Position numbers and translations under genes: made by a program | DNA from: Parus major | Lineage: Eukaryota > Chordata > Aves > Passeriformes > Paridae | DNA length: 64,000 bases | Direction of reading: 5' to 3' | Assembly (NCBI RefSeq): GCF_001522545.3 | Contig: NC_031799.1 | Span: forward strand, 37,597,228-37,661,227 | The notes under the pieces: generated by a model | What the model was told of the DNA's origin: nothing | What the model saw: only the letters and a program-made list of their open reading frames with translations | The model's database searches: none | In this document: positions 1-11,150 of the stretch, piece after piece | Layout of the letters: each line of letters opens with the position of its first letter | How positions within the stretch are numbered: position 1 is the first letter of the stretch

Positions 1-2
1 TG

Positions 3-146
3 GTGACAAGCTCAGAGGAGGCTAAGAAAATTCATGTGGCTAAAAATTATGATGTTGCTGAACAAAAACTGCACAGTCCTGTCATTATGAATAGCAGTGA
101 GGAGTATGAGCAGTTGAAGGATGCATTCCTAACCTCCATCTTTTGA
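3..146 (+). other. Open frame running in from the left window edge (unidentified)
   Basis: An open frame of 47 codons enters from outside the window and stops at TGA 144-146. It reads SSEEAKKIHVAKNYD early and EEYEQLKDAFLTSIF at the end, a charged composition that looks more coding-like than most short frames here. I do not recognise it and it does not match AOPEP as I remember it. A frame of this length at an edge is not improbable by chance. It could be the tail of a retrocopy, an exon of another transcript, or nothing. Confidence 0.25.
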
Positions 147-1409
147 TTTTGGCCAGGGAAACTTTTTGGTTAGTTGCAGAGAGTTGGGTAGGCAGTTTTG
201 GTTTGCTTCTGCTCTGCTTGCCTGCCGCTGTCATGGAGCAATAGTTTTGTCGACACTTATGGTACAACACTGTGCCCAGTTTTAGGCTGCATGTTTATGA
301 CAGAGACATAAAGTGAATCAGGCATCAGCTGGAATTATTGGCAGGTAGGAGAATATGCTGTATGAGAAGAGGCTGATAGAGCTAGATTTGTTCAGCCTGG
401 GGAAGAGATATTACTAAATGAGACTGGTCACTGTCTGGTTACCTTAGGGCATAGTTGCAGAAAAGGCAAAGCCATGGTTCTCTCAAAAATAAGGAAAATA
501 TATGAAGCAACATTAACAACTTGTAGTGATACATTTCAGACTAGGTACAAAGAACAACAGTTACTGTGGTTAAGCACTGAAACAGGTAGTCCAGGGAGCT
601 TGTTTGTGGAACCTCCATCTCAGGAGACAGTGAAAAGAGGCCTCTTCAAGCTTGATTTTTTCCTAGGATTCCAAGCCTTCAGTGCTTTTACCTGTGCTAC
701 TCCCTTGGTTTTATGTTCTGTTACAAATGACACCTCCCCCTTCATATTACCTATATGACTCATTCATGCTGCCATGGTACTTTGAGAGCCTTTCGACAAT
801 TATGGTATTTTGTTTTCAGAAAATCTGGGGAGTAGTGGGAATGTATTCTTATTTTGCAGGTAACCAATTGGGGGGTGTAGATGTTACAGAAGATCTTTTG
901 AAGAAATACACATTTCTTAATTCCTTTTCCTCTCCTATCCCTTTCAAAGGTTAAGTAACTTTTGAACACAAACCCAGTGTTCTAACATTGCACCAGCCTT
1001 TCCAGACTTTTCTTGTTTGTGATAGGAGGTATTATCTATCTTCCAAGTTTGAATGCATTCTTCAAACTTCTGGGCTGCTGGAAGTAATGAAATTAAAATT
1101 GTTTTTTCAATTTTTTTGAAATTTTTCAAAGTTAAAATTGAAATAATAAGTCCTTAATTTAAATAAGGTATGGTACTTCTGGTTTTACTCTTTGGTTTTT
1201 TTAAAAAATACAGGCATTTTCATTATTACCTCTAATCCTGGCAGATATAAATTTCACATGTAGAAATTCCAGTACACTAGAAATAATAATAGCTATTGAA
1301 ATTGAGGGTAAGGAATGGGATTTTTAGTGACAGAGGTCTAATATCCTGATAGAGGATTTAATATTAGTCTTATTGCATGTGGTGTCATCTTCTATGGAAT
1401 GTTTTAGCA
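147..1409. other. Intronic sequence, no gene seen
   Basis: Apart from the CR1 remnant at 345-505 this is AT-rich sequence with short chance frames only. The frames at 474-758 and 682-954 overlap each other and show no recognisable domain. Confidence 0.6.
345..505 (+). mobile_element. Degenerate CR1 LINE fragment
   Basis: The text GAGAAGAGGCTGATAGAGCT followed by TTGTTCAGCCTGGGGAAGAG matches the CR1 3' region (the segment reading GGGAGCTGGGATTGTTCAGCCTGGAGAAGAG in typical copies). The following bases align loosely for about 100 bp. Ends are approximate. It is old and heavily mutated. Confidence 0.6.
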
Positions 1410-1415
1410 ATAGAC

Positions 1416-1969
1416 TGTTGTGGCTGTGTCCTGGGGGCCTGTCCGTCCCCCAGCTTCTGCCAGCAACAAGCCCAGACAGTCAGGCTGTCGCAGGGGACAG
1501 AGCCACCATCCAGGGTTCTGCAGGCAGCCTCCAGCCAGGGGTAACCCTTGGAGCACGGGCAGAGGCTTTAGGGTGATGGGCTCTTTGAGCAGCGATTTCT
1601 GCTCTGTGATCAGCTCTGTTCAGCCCAGCCAGCTCCGTTCAGGGGTGCCCCTGCCCACACAGATAAGAGAGGGAAAGATCATACGGCGTTCCACAGAAGG
1701 TCTTTAATGTGGGCTTCAGCGAAGGGGGACAGTGATGGTCTAACCATCGATCTGGGAAAAAGCTGGGGTGTTTATAGGGAAGGGGAGAATCAGAAAGGGG
1801 ACAATGGTCTGAGAGGGGATAAGGTGACCAATAGTTAACAGGGAGATAACATGGGGTCCTGACGCAGGAAGGGGTCCACAGCTTAGTCACAGTGACTAGG
1901 CAATTTTATCTCATCTTAGGGGCTTGATCTCTGGGGAGGATGCCTGTCAGAGGACTGGCTTCCTCCACA
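1416..1969 (-). mobile_element. Solo LTR of an endogenous retrovirus (ERVK-like), minus strand
   Basis: This 554-bp element begins TGTTGTGG and ends CCTCCACA on the + strand, so it has TG...CA termini. It is flanked by an exact 6-bp direct repeat, ATAGAC, at 1410-1415 and 1970-1975. Reading the minus strand it has a TATAAA at 1776-1771, an ATTAAA polyadenylation signal at 1708-1703 and a GC-rich R/U5 segment beyond it. No gag, pol or env sequence adjoins it, so it is a solo LTR left by recombination. A 6-bp duplication fits avian beta-like (ERVK) elements. Frames inside it are not genes. Confidence 0.9.
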
Positions 1970-1975
1970 ATAGAC

Positions 1976-3676
1976 TGATTCTATTCACTTGTTTAGAATT
2001 TGTTTCATAATGTAGTTAAGACTTTGGAAGTGCCTTATTTAATGCCCACAAGGTACTCCTGCAGAATGATTAGTTCAAGAAAACCTGTACATATGCCTTT
2101 GTGAGTGTGGATAGTGGTGGTTTCATTAGAGGTGCAAGATTTTGTCCAATGTAGATTTTACTGTTTGATTTAGTTGAATGAAGAGACATATTTCTTAAAA
2201 TGTTTTTTGTTTTGTTTTCTGCTGGGAAATCATTTTAGGTGATGTAAAATTACAATGTGGAATATTTCATTACTGATTAAGTATAAATGACTTAATATGT
2301 AACATTGACTATCACAATTATTTTTCTAAGTCTTTTTATCTTTCTGATGATGTAAACTGAACTCAGTCTGAACCAACAGTATAATACTATACAAGAAGAA
2401 TGGCTTTATTTTTTTCCTTGTGCATCTCCCAGACCCTTTAAAAAATCCCCACAGCAAGCAAGCAAACAAACTCCTCTTGTCCCCATTTCCTCCTTCAGTT
2501 CTACAAATGTTCAAGCTTAACTATGTGGAAAAAAAATGGAACCATGAGCCAAAAATTACTTACCTGTTTTAGAACATGTAACTATTTGAAATAATTTTAA
2601 AGTAATCTAAATGGCTATGCAACTGCAAAATCTGTTCCTTTTCCAAATATATGAGATGTGGTTTATGATTGAATCTGTTTTAAATATGTGCTTATATTTT
2701 TGGTTCAGTTTTCCAGTTAATGTGTCCAAAGAAGCAATTTAATTTTGTCCATGCAATTACAACTTCAGCAACCAGGTAATATATATGCAGATGATGTTTT
2801 TTTCTTATTTTTAATGTACTACAATTAATTTTTTGGTCCCTGTAATACTCGTGTAAATCATGAGTAAGTAGAGTAATTTCTGAGTACTACATGATTGTAA
2901 GTTGTCTATGATTGTAATTTGTCTATGAAACTTCAAATTGTATGGCTAAATCATGAAAAAATATAGAGGTAGGTGTCCTTTTAAATATTTGTGCTTTTCA
3001 GCTGTTAGTTGAGATGAGGTATTAAGCACTGTTCCTAATTTTTATGACATATACTGACATATTGTTGAAAATAGGAGTTCTTGTGCAAATCATTATTTAC
3101 ACAATGGTTTAGAACTTGTTACACAAAAAGCTGATTCTAGTGACAGCTTCCTCATATTATTTAAATTTTTTCAGATATTGGAATAGGAATTTGTTCTCTT
3201 ACCTGTGATTTATGCCGATGTTGTCTTTGTGGGGTGACTGGTCAGTTGTATTCAAAGGCACTTGCTGTGAACATAGCAATTAAACATCTTTACCTTGAGC
3301 CCTTTTTGTCTATCAAATGAAACCATGGAACAGAGACTGAATTTCCTACTACTACATGTGTTAGCTACAGGCTCTTTAGAGAGGAGTGTGAAAGACTGTG
3401 TAGCACTGCTTCTTACACATGGAAGAAAAAGATGGGGGAAAAATAAAAGGATGTAAATCCCTCCACTGCATCTCCATGTCTTGATTCCAGTGTGTGTTAT
3501 ACTGTGTTCTGTGTACATTTTGTTTAATGATCTAACAGAGGCCTAATTGCCAATTCTCTCTTGCTTTTAGCTGCTGGGGTATAGAAACTGCCAGGAGGTA
3601 GTGTGGAGAAAGGCAGAGCCAGTGTTCTGAAATAGATGTGTTGGAAAGAAGATCAGATAGAGGATGAGCTGAGGGG
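1976..3676. other. Intronic sequence, nothing recognised
   Basis: AT-rich, no repeat family recognised and no convincing coding sequence on either strand. The 88-residue minus-strand frame at 3252-3518 has no recognisable features. Confidence 0.55.
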
Positions 3677-3970
3677 ATAACATAGAACATTTAGATTGGA
3701 AAAGACTGTTAAGGTCATTGAGTCCAGTCCTTACCCTAACACTGCCAAGTCCACCACTGCACCATGTTCCTAAGTGTCATATCTACATATCTTTTAAATA
3801 ACTCCATGGATAGCAACTCAGACACTTCTCTGGGCTACCTGTTCTGCTGTTTAGTAACCCTTCTGGTGAAGCAATTTTTTCTAATATCCAATCTAAATGT
3901 CCCTGGCACACCTTGAGGCCGTTTCCTCTTGTCTTGTTGCTTGTTACTTGGGAGAGGAGACTGACAGAAA
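3677..3970 (-). mobile_element. CR1 LINE 3' fragment, antisense
   Basis: The stretch contains the antisense CR1 landmarks AAGGTCATTGAGTCCAGTCC, CACTGCCAAGTCCACCACTG and TTTTTTCTAATATCCAATCT in the expected order. The CR1 3' end is at the left. It is a 5'-truncated copy of roughly 300 bp. The right boundary is approximate. Confidence 0.85.
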
Positions 3971-6900
3971 TAAGAGTATTCCAGGTACAACCAGCTGTAT
4001 CAGTAGAGGTGTTTCTGTATGGCTTTGTGAAAACCAGGAAATTTCTTTCTAAGCTTTCAAATTATGCATTTGACACCTCTGGAGGGTATTTTTTTTAATT
4101 AATAAAGTTGCTGCAGTATAACTTCATAAATAATATTTCTGGCTGTTATTATTTTAATTTTGTGTAGTAACTGAAAGCCACAGTAAATGAGTTGTCTTCC
4201 AAAAGTGCCTAATTTGGGCAGGGGCTGCATAGTCCTGTGAAACAATTCTTATGGAGTGCTTTTCTGTTTGGTCCTGTAAAGTGAAAACTACAGCAATACT
4301 TGTTTTCTGAAACTTGATAAACTTCATATATGTTTTTCATTGTGTAAATCCATAATTTCTGGAGACTTGGATTATTACCCCATTGAAGGCTTCTTTTTCC
4401 TTTATTTGGAAATGTATGCATGTTAGGATTGCTCTTTAGGGATCTGAGAGTTCTTGGTTGCATTCTGAAGTGGCAGAAGAAAATGGTAGACAAAAGAAAT
4501 GAACATGTTTGGAAACTGTTGCAGTTATTGTTGGTTGATTTTGCAACTTGTTGGAATATTTTGTTAGTAGCAGTAGTTTGTGTCCTGTTTTGTGGGTCTT
4601 TTTAAACAAATTGACCCAAAAGTTCTTTTAGTTAAGAACAAAACCAAAATCCTGGCCAGAACTGTGAAACAAGGTGACCAAAGGCTTTATGTATCTTTGC
4701 AGTGATTTAAAGGATTTTTTTCACTTCTACTAGCAGGGCTTGTAGGAATAATTTCCTATGAAGTGGTGCTAGAAGAGCCTGCTTTTCATATTGTTCCTTT
4801 TTTTTCTCAAAAGGTACATTCAAAATAGAAGCTGTGATCAGAGGAAATTCAAGTCTAAATTGGTTGTGAAGCAAGTGGAAAGACCACAGAATGTTTACAA
4901 ACAGAAAGAGATATCTGTCTAAGATTTATGTTTCTCCTAGTCTGTCAGTCAGACTGTTCCTGCTGCTTTTGGTATTTTTAGAGAAGTGTGATTGCCAGGT
5001 AATTTCAAGAGCGCAACACATAAGGGCTTCTAGATCTTTTGAAATACACAAATACTAAGCTATTTACTCTGGGGCAGAAATTCAAGGTTTTGGGTTTTTT
5101 TCTTTCCAGAAATCTTGAGAAGAAAGACAAATTAGAGGAAAATAATAGCATAAACTCAAAAGAATCCAGACAGGACATTTAGGACATCACTAGTGGTGGA
5201 GAGTACTTGTTTCTCTGCAAGTAATACCTTTTTTTGTAACCATATATTTCTTCTACGTTTCTCCACAAGGCTTCCCACAATTTACCACAGTCATCTTCTA
5301 TAGTTAGTGGAATCATTTATTGCTCATTAAGAATAATTCCTCTTCTATGGCCACCATCAGAGGTTGTAAGATTATTGTTTCGATTTTACTAATATTCCTT
5401 ATTGAGTGCTATGTGGTTGGATAGGAGTTAAATGAGGCCTTCACCACTACACTCCTTTGCAGTGGGGTTTTGGATCTTGTGGTTTTCCAGTGGTTTAGGG
5501 TGTGTCTGTTCCCAAAATTAAGCAGTTTCTCCAGGAAATTCTTATACAAATACAATCTGGTGGTAAAAGCTCTGACTGTATAAATCAAGAGATAGGAATG
5601 TCTCTCTTGTCATAGTTAGGGTTTTACTTGTATTTAGGGGGGATTTGAGACCTTCTGCAAGTACTTTATGACATACTCATTACCTCTGACTGGTAACTTT
5701 ATCTTCCTAGATGTCAGTTTAGTTTTAGGTCTTATTTATGCTTGAAAATCTTATCTTTGAAAACTTATCTTAGGGTTTCATTTTAAATACTACTGGCACT
5801 TTTTATTTTTTCTTACTTTTTTCACTTCTGCAAGTCTTTTTTCTCAGTTCCATAATATTTACCCTCTCTATGCTATTGTACAGTTTAGTTTCTTTTCCTC
5901 ATAAATTGTAATTTAGTACTAGCTTTGATCGTGACCATTCAGCTAAGTCTTCCTCTGCTTAATGACTTGGATCCTATACTTCCTGTATTTGCTATTCATC
6001 CTATTTCTTTGCTGTCATATCAATCTGTCATTTGGGAGACTTCATTCCTGAAGGAAAGTTTTATTGAATTTGTATTGTTAAGCAGCTTATCTGAACTTAG
6101 AATGATCCTTTTCACTTGAATATTTTGCTAATCCCTTTCTTACTGTACTCACCAAAATCTGCTAGAATGGGGCTTCTTATGGGCATAAGTAACATTTCAG
6201 TTACTTTTGATGAGAAGTAATAGCCAAAACTTTTAGCGCTTTTTGATCAGTTGCTAGTTGTCTAAGCAGAGGTCTTATATTCCCTTGCTGTGTGAGGTCT
6301 GAGGTTTTCCTCTGATTTTGGCAGCAGTGGGCTTCAAGCTGTTCTAGGGGCCTTTTCAGGTCTGAGTTTGGCCTGTCATCTTCAGGGGACATCAGGATGT
6401 GTAAAAAGGCATAATTTTCATCTGTCACATGTTCTGTGCTTTTACAAAAGTTAATCCAGTCTGTTTGGCTAATGTTACTGTTTTGATATTTTAATGCTGA
6501 TTACCTAAGTTTGCTTCTGAAGCCACTGCTTAGCTGTGACTATGACATTCAGTCATAGCTGCTGTTCCTGTTTGGCTGAGAGTGCAGTGCTTATTTTTCA
6601 ACACTGCTACCATCACTTGCTGGCATCTTTGGGCCTATTTTGCCGAGGAATATAATTTCTTCTTTCCATCTGACTTCTTTCCCTTGTGTGTCACTTCCAG
6701 CTGCTTTACAAACCACTGTAGTACCATATATTTTTTTTTCTTTGAAATTAAATAGCCTTTTGCTTATTTGGTTTGTGCAAGAACATTTGGACATGTGTGT
6801 TTAAGTGGCTTATCACACTTCCACAAGAAAGCTTTTTATTTTTAGATGAGAAATTCTGTTTATTTACAGGGACTGATAGATGGCATAACTACTAAGAATA

Positions 6901-7669
6901 ACTTGAGCAATGTTACATTTTCAGCAAATTACACATTTTTGGTAGATACAGCAGGAAACACTTGGTCCAGCAACTCTGGAGAGATTTTATGATCCTTCTC
7001 TGTTATTTTTGGAGTGTGTTTGTGTTGAGAGGATTGGCCAGCCTTCTCTTTTGATTTTTTTCCCTTTAACAGGACAGGAAGGGACATAGTACTGCCTTGC
7101 ACCTTTTGCTTGAAATAGACTCCATGGATGCTGACTTGAGTCACAGATATTTTTCCCTGGAGGCCTATAAACCTGACAAATTTAGTTGAGCTAAGTGGCT
7201 TTTCATGGTAGATTTCAGTCAGTCCAGATTTTAGTACATTATGTACCTGTTTTGCATGGAAATCAATCTGAAATGCCAAATGTTGTCAATGACAGTGTTG
7301 AAACAATTTCTAGTTTAGAGATCAGCTTGCTTACACCCAGGCCAGTAACTTTTCAAATTCTTCTAATTGTCTTTGTATTTCTGCCTGAACAAAAAGTAGT
7401 CTTAAAAATCCCACACTTTTACTAGAGTTGACTGTTAACAAGTAATACAGTGCCAGTGTATTGGATGAATTAATAGTCTGAAGTAGACAGTATGGAGACT
7501 TTTACATCTAAAGTCTGTACAGTTGGAGACATGTACTTTCTACTTGATTTAGTCTGGTTCCTGAGCTAAATATTCGTTCCTCAGTATTGAAGCTGTTTAT
7601 GAGAGTGCTTACTTTTTCCCACACTTTTTTTCCATACTTTTGGAATGAAATGGTGCACAACTGGAACAG
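3971..7669. other. Intronic sequence, nothing recognised
   Basis: About 3.7 kb of AT-rich sequence. The minus-strand frame at 6929-7279 (116 codons) has a Lys/Ser-rich translation with no family resemblance, and I treat it as chance. No splice-bounded AOPEP-like exon was found. Confidence 0.5.
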
Positions 7670-7675
7670 AAATTC

Positions 7676-8044
7676 TGTCGTTCCGATTGGGAACGGCTGA
7701 AAAGAACGACACAGACTCTCAGGGAGTCAGAACAAGAGGATCCCTTAGTTTATTGCTTGCAGGCCTGCTTTATAGACAGATACGTGGAAAGTACAGAAAG
7801 GAAACTCTTATTGGTTAGTAAACTGCTACATTACCATCATTGGTCATTGGGGTTCACCACCCCCCTGACTTTCTCCTGCAAGGAAAACAAGGAACACATA
7901 ACAACACCTGCAAGGTTGTTTTGTGTTCCTGAGGATTGTTTTAATTCTTTCTCATGTCTTTCCCAGACTACTTTCTCAGGGCCAGCCTGAGAAGCTCTTG
8001 CGGCCTGTAATCTGTACAGGCAGTGTCAGAATTTAGCATCCACA
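7676..8044 (-). mobile_element. Solo LTR of an endogenous retrovirus, minus strand
   Basis: This 369-bp element begins TGTCGTTCCG and ends GCATCCACA on the + strand. It is flanked by an exact 6-bp direct repeat, AAATTC, at 7670-7675 and 8045-8050. On the minus strand TATAAA lies at 7774-7769 and AATAAA at 7754-7749, only about 15 bp apart, so the polyadenylation signal would sit close to or ahead of the transcription start. No internal retroviral sequence adjoins it. The 6-bp duplication fits an ERVK-type integrase. Confidence 0.88.
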
Positions 8045-8050
8045 AAATTC

Positions 8051-9951
8051 CTCTCTGGTTTCCACAAGAAATAATCCATCTTGCCTGCACCAAAATCTCC
8101 CCAATACCTGAAAGAGATTGTAACATGACTCACTGAAGGACTTGTTTTACAAACATACTGTTGATCCAAAAGAAAACACTAATGGAGACATAAACGTTAT
8201 CATCCTCAGCAATAAACTCTCTTACCAAACTAAGTAGTGAGCGTACAGACTATATGGAGTACTGTTTTACTGTACTATTTAAGTGTAGTAACCATGTAGT
8301 TAACACCAGTGGGGATCTTATAGGTGGGAAAATTGATTTTATCTAAAACAAAGCCTGAAACAGAGTAGGTTTCACTTGCTCACTGTCACACTGGCACCAG
8401 AGTGGGTACGATGTCCAAGAAGTCTGTCCAACAGTCTGGCACCATGATATTTCTGTCCAGACATTAGGCTGCAGATTGGTTGCCTTAACACAAAGGACGT
8501 GGTTCAAGTCCTGACATCTCCAGAGTTCTTAGCTTGTAGGCTGCCCTTTTGGAGATAACAGTGTTTTCGTTACTTTCCCCTTTGTGAGTGGTCAGGCTTT
8601 GATCACTGCTCTTGGTCTCTGGATTTGGGTATCTTTTTGAAGCCTGAATGACCTGGGAGCTTGATGACCTGCTAAATTGTGTGCCATTAACAAATGACAT
8701 TGTGAGAGCCCTGTCTGCCTGCCTGTTCCTCTGGATACTACCACACCCAAGCATTCCCACTCATGTTCCGTTCATGTGTACTAGTGTAGTTCTCAGCAGT
8801 ACTCTGCCAAAGATCACACACTAATGAGATGTTATATTTTGTGACTTAGTTTTTCTTCTCTCTATTTTTTTCACAAAAGTTTTGTTAGAAGGTAAATCGT
8901 TCGACAGCTCGTGGCTGTGGTGTTCAATTTGAGCTCGGAAAACACAGGACAGTTTTTGGCAGGACATGTAGGCCAGTAACAACCTTATAAGCTACAGGTA
9001 TTTAAGGCACGTGGAGATACAGAGAGGAGGTACAGAGCCATTCTGAATCCTGTGCCTTATCTCAGCAAGGTAAAGATGCTGATCAACAGAGTACACAGAC
9101 TTTTCTCTGAAGAATATATACCAGTAAGTTAAACAAGCCTACTCAGGAGCCTGTGTGGCCCAAGAAGACTCAGACAATACAGAAGAAACCATGATGGAAC
9201 ATGTGACTTGTATCAACTATCACAGCCTGGTTATGATGAGCCAATAACACTTGCAAAGCCTTTTACTTGGCAGCAATCAAATGGAGATGACAAGACTTAA
9301 CTATGTTTATGTCCGCTAACTGGAATTCTTGCAGAAGTCGGTGTGTAGAACTAACACTGCAGAGAAAAGCTGTTGAACTGAAAGTTTAATGAAAACTGGC
9401 ATGTTGATATCATACCCATTATCTAAGAAGCATGGAATGACTTATACCAAGAAAGGATTTTGCTGTGAGAGGAGGACATAGCAGAATTAGATTAGTAAAA
9501 CTCTGAAGCAGTGTCTTTTCCCTGAGAGGAGCTTGATATGATTAAACTTCTTGTGAGTTGGCATCAGCAGGAGCTAGATACATCACATCAGTCTGGGTCA
9601 GTGTTTGAGCCAAGTAACTTTGATCTGAGAAACTGGCACCTTATATTTTTGCCTCAGTATTAGTTAGAGGGTATAATTGATGGAGAAATGAGCTCCAAGA
9701 ATCTGGTAAACCAGACCTCCTAAGTTTTCCTTGCTCCAGCATGTGCAGTTTTCAGTTTCTTCCCAACTCTCTCTTCTCCTGTATCATTGTAGTTAACAGT
9801 AGAATCTACTGAATCAGTCATGGGTATCATATCATGACCTTCTTGAAGTGGTTTCTGGGTGTGACTGACTGGTGCTTTGAGAACTGTTGAAAGCAGCTGT
9901 TGGAAGCAGTTTTAAGATATGCAAGGCAGAGGAATATTTGAGAAAGTTGGG
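8051..9951. other. Unassigned sequence between two LTRs
   Basis: This 1.9-kb stretch looks slightly richer in G+C than its surroundings and holds a 91-codon minus frame at 8485-8760. It lies between a minus-strand LTR and a plus-strand LTR of different families, so they are not a provirus pair. I could not assign it to a retroviral gene or a repeat family. It may include old, unrecognised repeat sequence. Confidence 0.4.
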
Positions 9952-9956
9952 AGTAA

Positions 9957-10523
9957 TGAAACAGAGAAGTTAAGAATTAAGAATTAAGCATAAAGAAATG
10001 CCTGACCAGAAGAGAGGGGGAGCTGACAAGCGCAAGAAAGGAGCGAGACTGCAAAATAAGATAAAGAGCTAGAATACACAAACAAGATGCAAAGACAAAG
10101 GCATCACAGGCTAAAGGGATTCTTTGGACATCTAAGCCAGAAAGAACAGTATCAAAGTCCAAAAGGTGGTCAAAGGACTAAAAAGAGCATGTGCAAGAAG
10201 ACAAGGTGAAAGTTCAGCCAAGGAGAAAATTGCTGACCTCGTCTCAGAGACCCTCCAGACGACCACCAAACTGACTAAAAACCAGCAGTGCGCAGCTGCC
10301 AAGGGGCGTGGAGCTAATTTTAGTATAAAGCAAAGACAGGCAGGGTTAGAAAATGAACAGGAGTATTGTGTAACCCTAGTTTGTAGAGGATAAAAAAGGG
10401 GAAGCCAAAGCTCAAAAGTGTGTGTGTTTTTATGGAGGAGATATCCCCCATGCACCTCAGCGCTGAATAAATTCATACCTGTTCTTACTCTGCGAGTTAT
10501 AGTGTTTTTCTATCTGCATATCA
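9957..10523 (+). mobile_element. Solo LTR, ERVL-like, plus strand
   Basis: On the + strand there is a TATA-like ATAAAAAA at 10390-10397, then CTCAGCGCTGAATAAATTC with AATAAA at 10466-10471, a combination I recall from avian ERVL LTRs. A plausible left end is TGAAACAG at 9957, preceded by AGTAA (9952-9956). AGTAA recurs at 10523-10527, where it overlaps the terminal CA by one base, so the right end is uncertain by a base or so. No internal retroviral sequence adjoins it. Confidence 0.7.
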
Positions 10524-10527
10524 GTAA

Positions 10528-11037
10528 GACAGATACTCCTTTTTGTATAAGTTCTGACTGTCACTTTGTTTTTTAGCTTTTCATTTTTTGTTAATACTAT
10601 GTTGTTTGCTGGATGGCATTTTCCATCAAGTTTGAAATGGTTTCTTGGCTGGCCTGGAGACACTATCCTGTCCTGACACATGCAGGCTGACTTTCAGCTG
10701 CTCACATCTTTGTGACCTTCTGGCTGGACAGTGCAATCCATCTGTATTTAGTATGCACTGTGTAGAACAAGAAGTAGGGGTTTTTTGCTCAGAATTTGGA
10801 TTATGTTTCGAAGCTTTCAGTATCTCTGGCATACAGGCACAAAATCCTGAAAGACTGTTGGTGACGTGCAACACAAGGGAAAACTGAGGAACACTGATTT
10901 TTATCCAGGGAATTAAATGTCAGTGAAGTTGCTCCAATTTTGCCACATGAATTCTTCCAGGAAATAAGAGACAGGATGTACTGTACCACCTCACTGTCAG
11001 GAGCAAAAGGAATGTTGTTGACCATGCTTGCTTATCG
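10528..11037. other. Intronic sequence, nothing recognised
   Basis: Short frames are open on both strands at once (10626-10887), which points to chance. No splice-bounded exon or repeat was recognised. Confidence 0.5.
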
Positions 11038-11149
11038 TAAATATATTATCTAATATACTGCTATATATATATGTACTAATATATATACACTATATATATA
11101 CACACTAATATATATATACACTATATATATACACACTAATATATATGAA
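11038..11149. repeat. AT-rich tandem repeat with about 31-33-bp unit
   Basis: Runs of TATATATA alternate with ACAC and ACTAAT. The block ACTAATATATATACACTATA recurs from about 11075, giving two full units of about 31-33 bp and a partial third, with simple (TA)n at the left edge. Confidence 0.85.
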
Positions 11150-11150
11150 A

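Noticed and set aside
1373..1890. Frames of 67-95 codons in GC-rich sequence
   Set aside because: They fall within or overlap the solo LTR and match no protein family.
8441..8525. tRNA-like B box (GGTTCAAGTCC) with CCTTAACAC upstream
   Set aside because: The bases around the box do not form a T-stem (only two of five pairs) and no acceptor or D-arm pairing is visible, so I call no tRNA or tRNA-derived SINE.
10132..10476. 114-codon minus-strand frame
   Set aside because: It lies within the plus-strand ERVL-like LTR and is a shadow frame.
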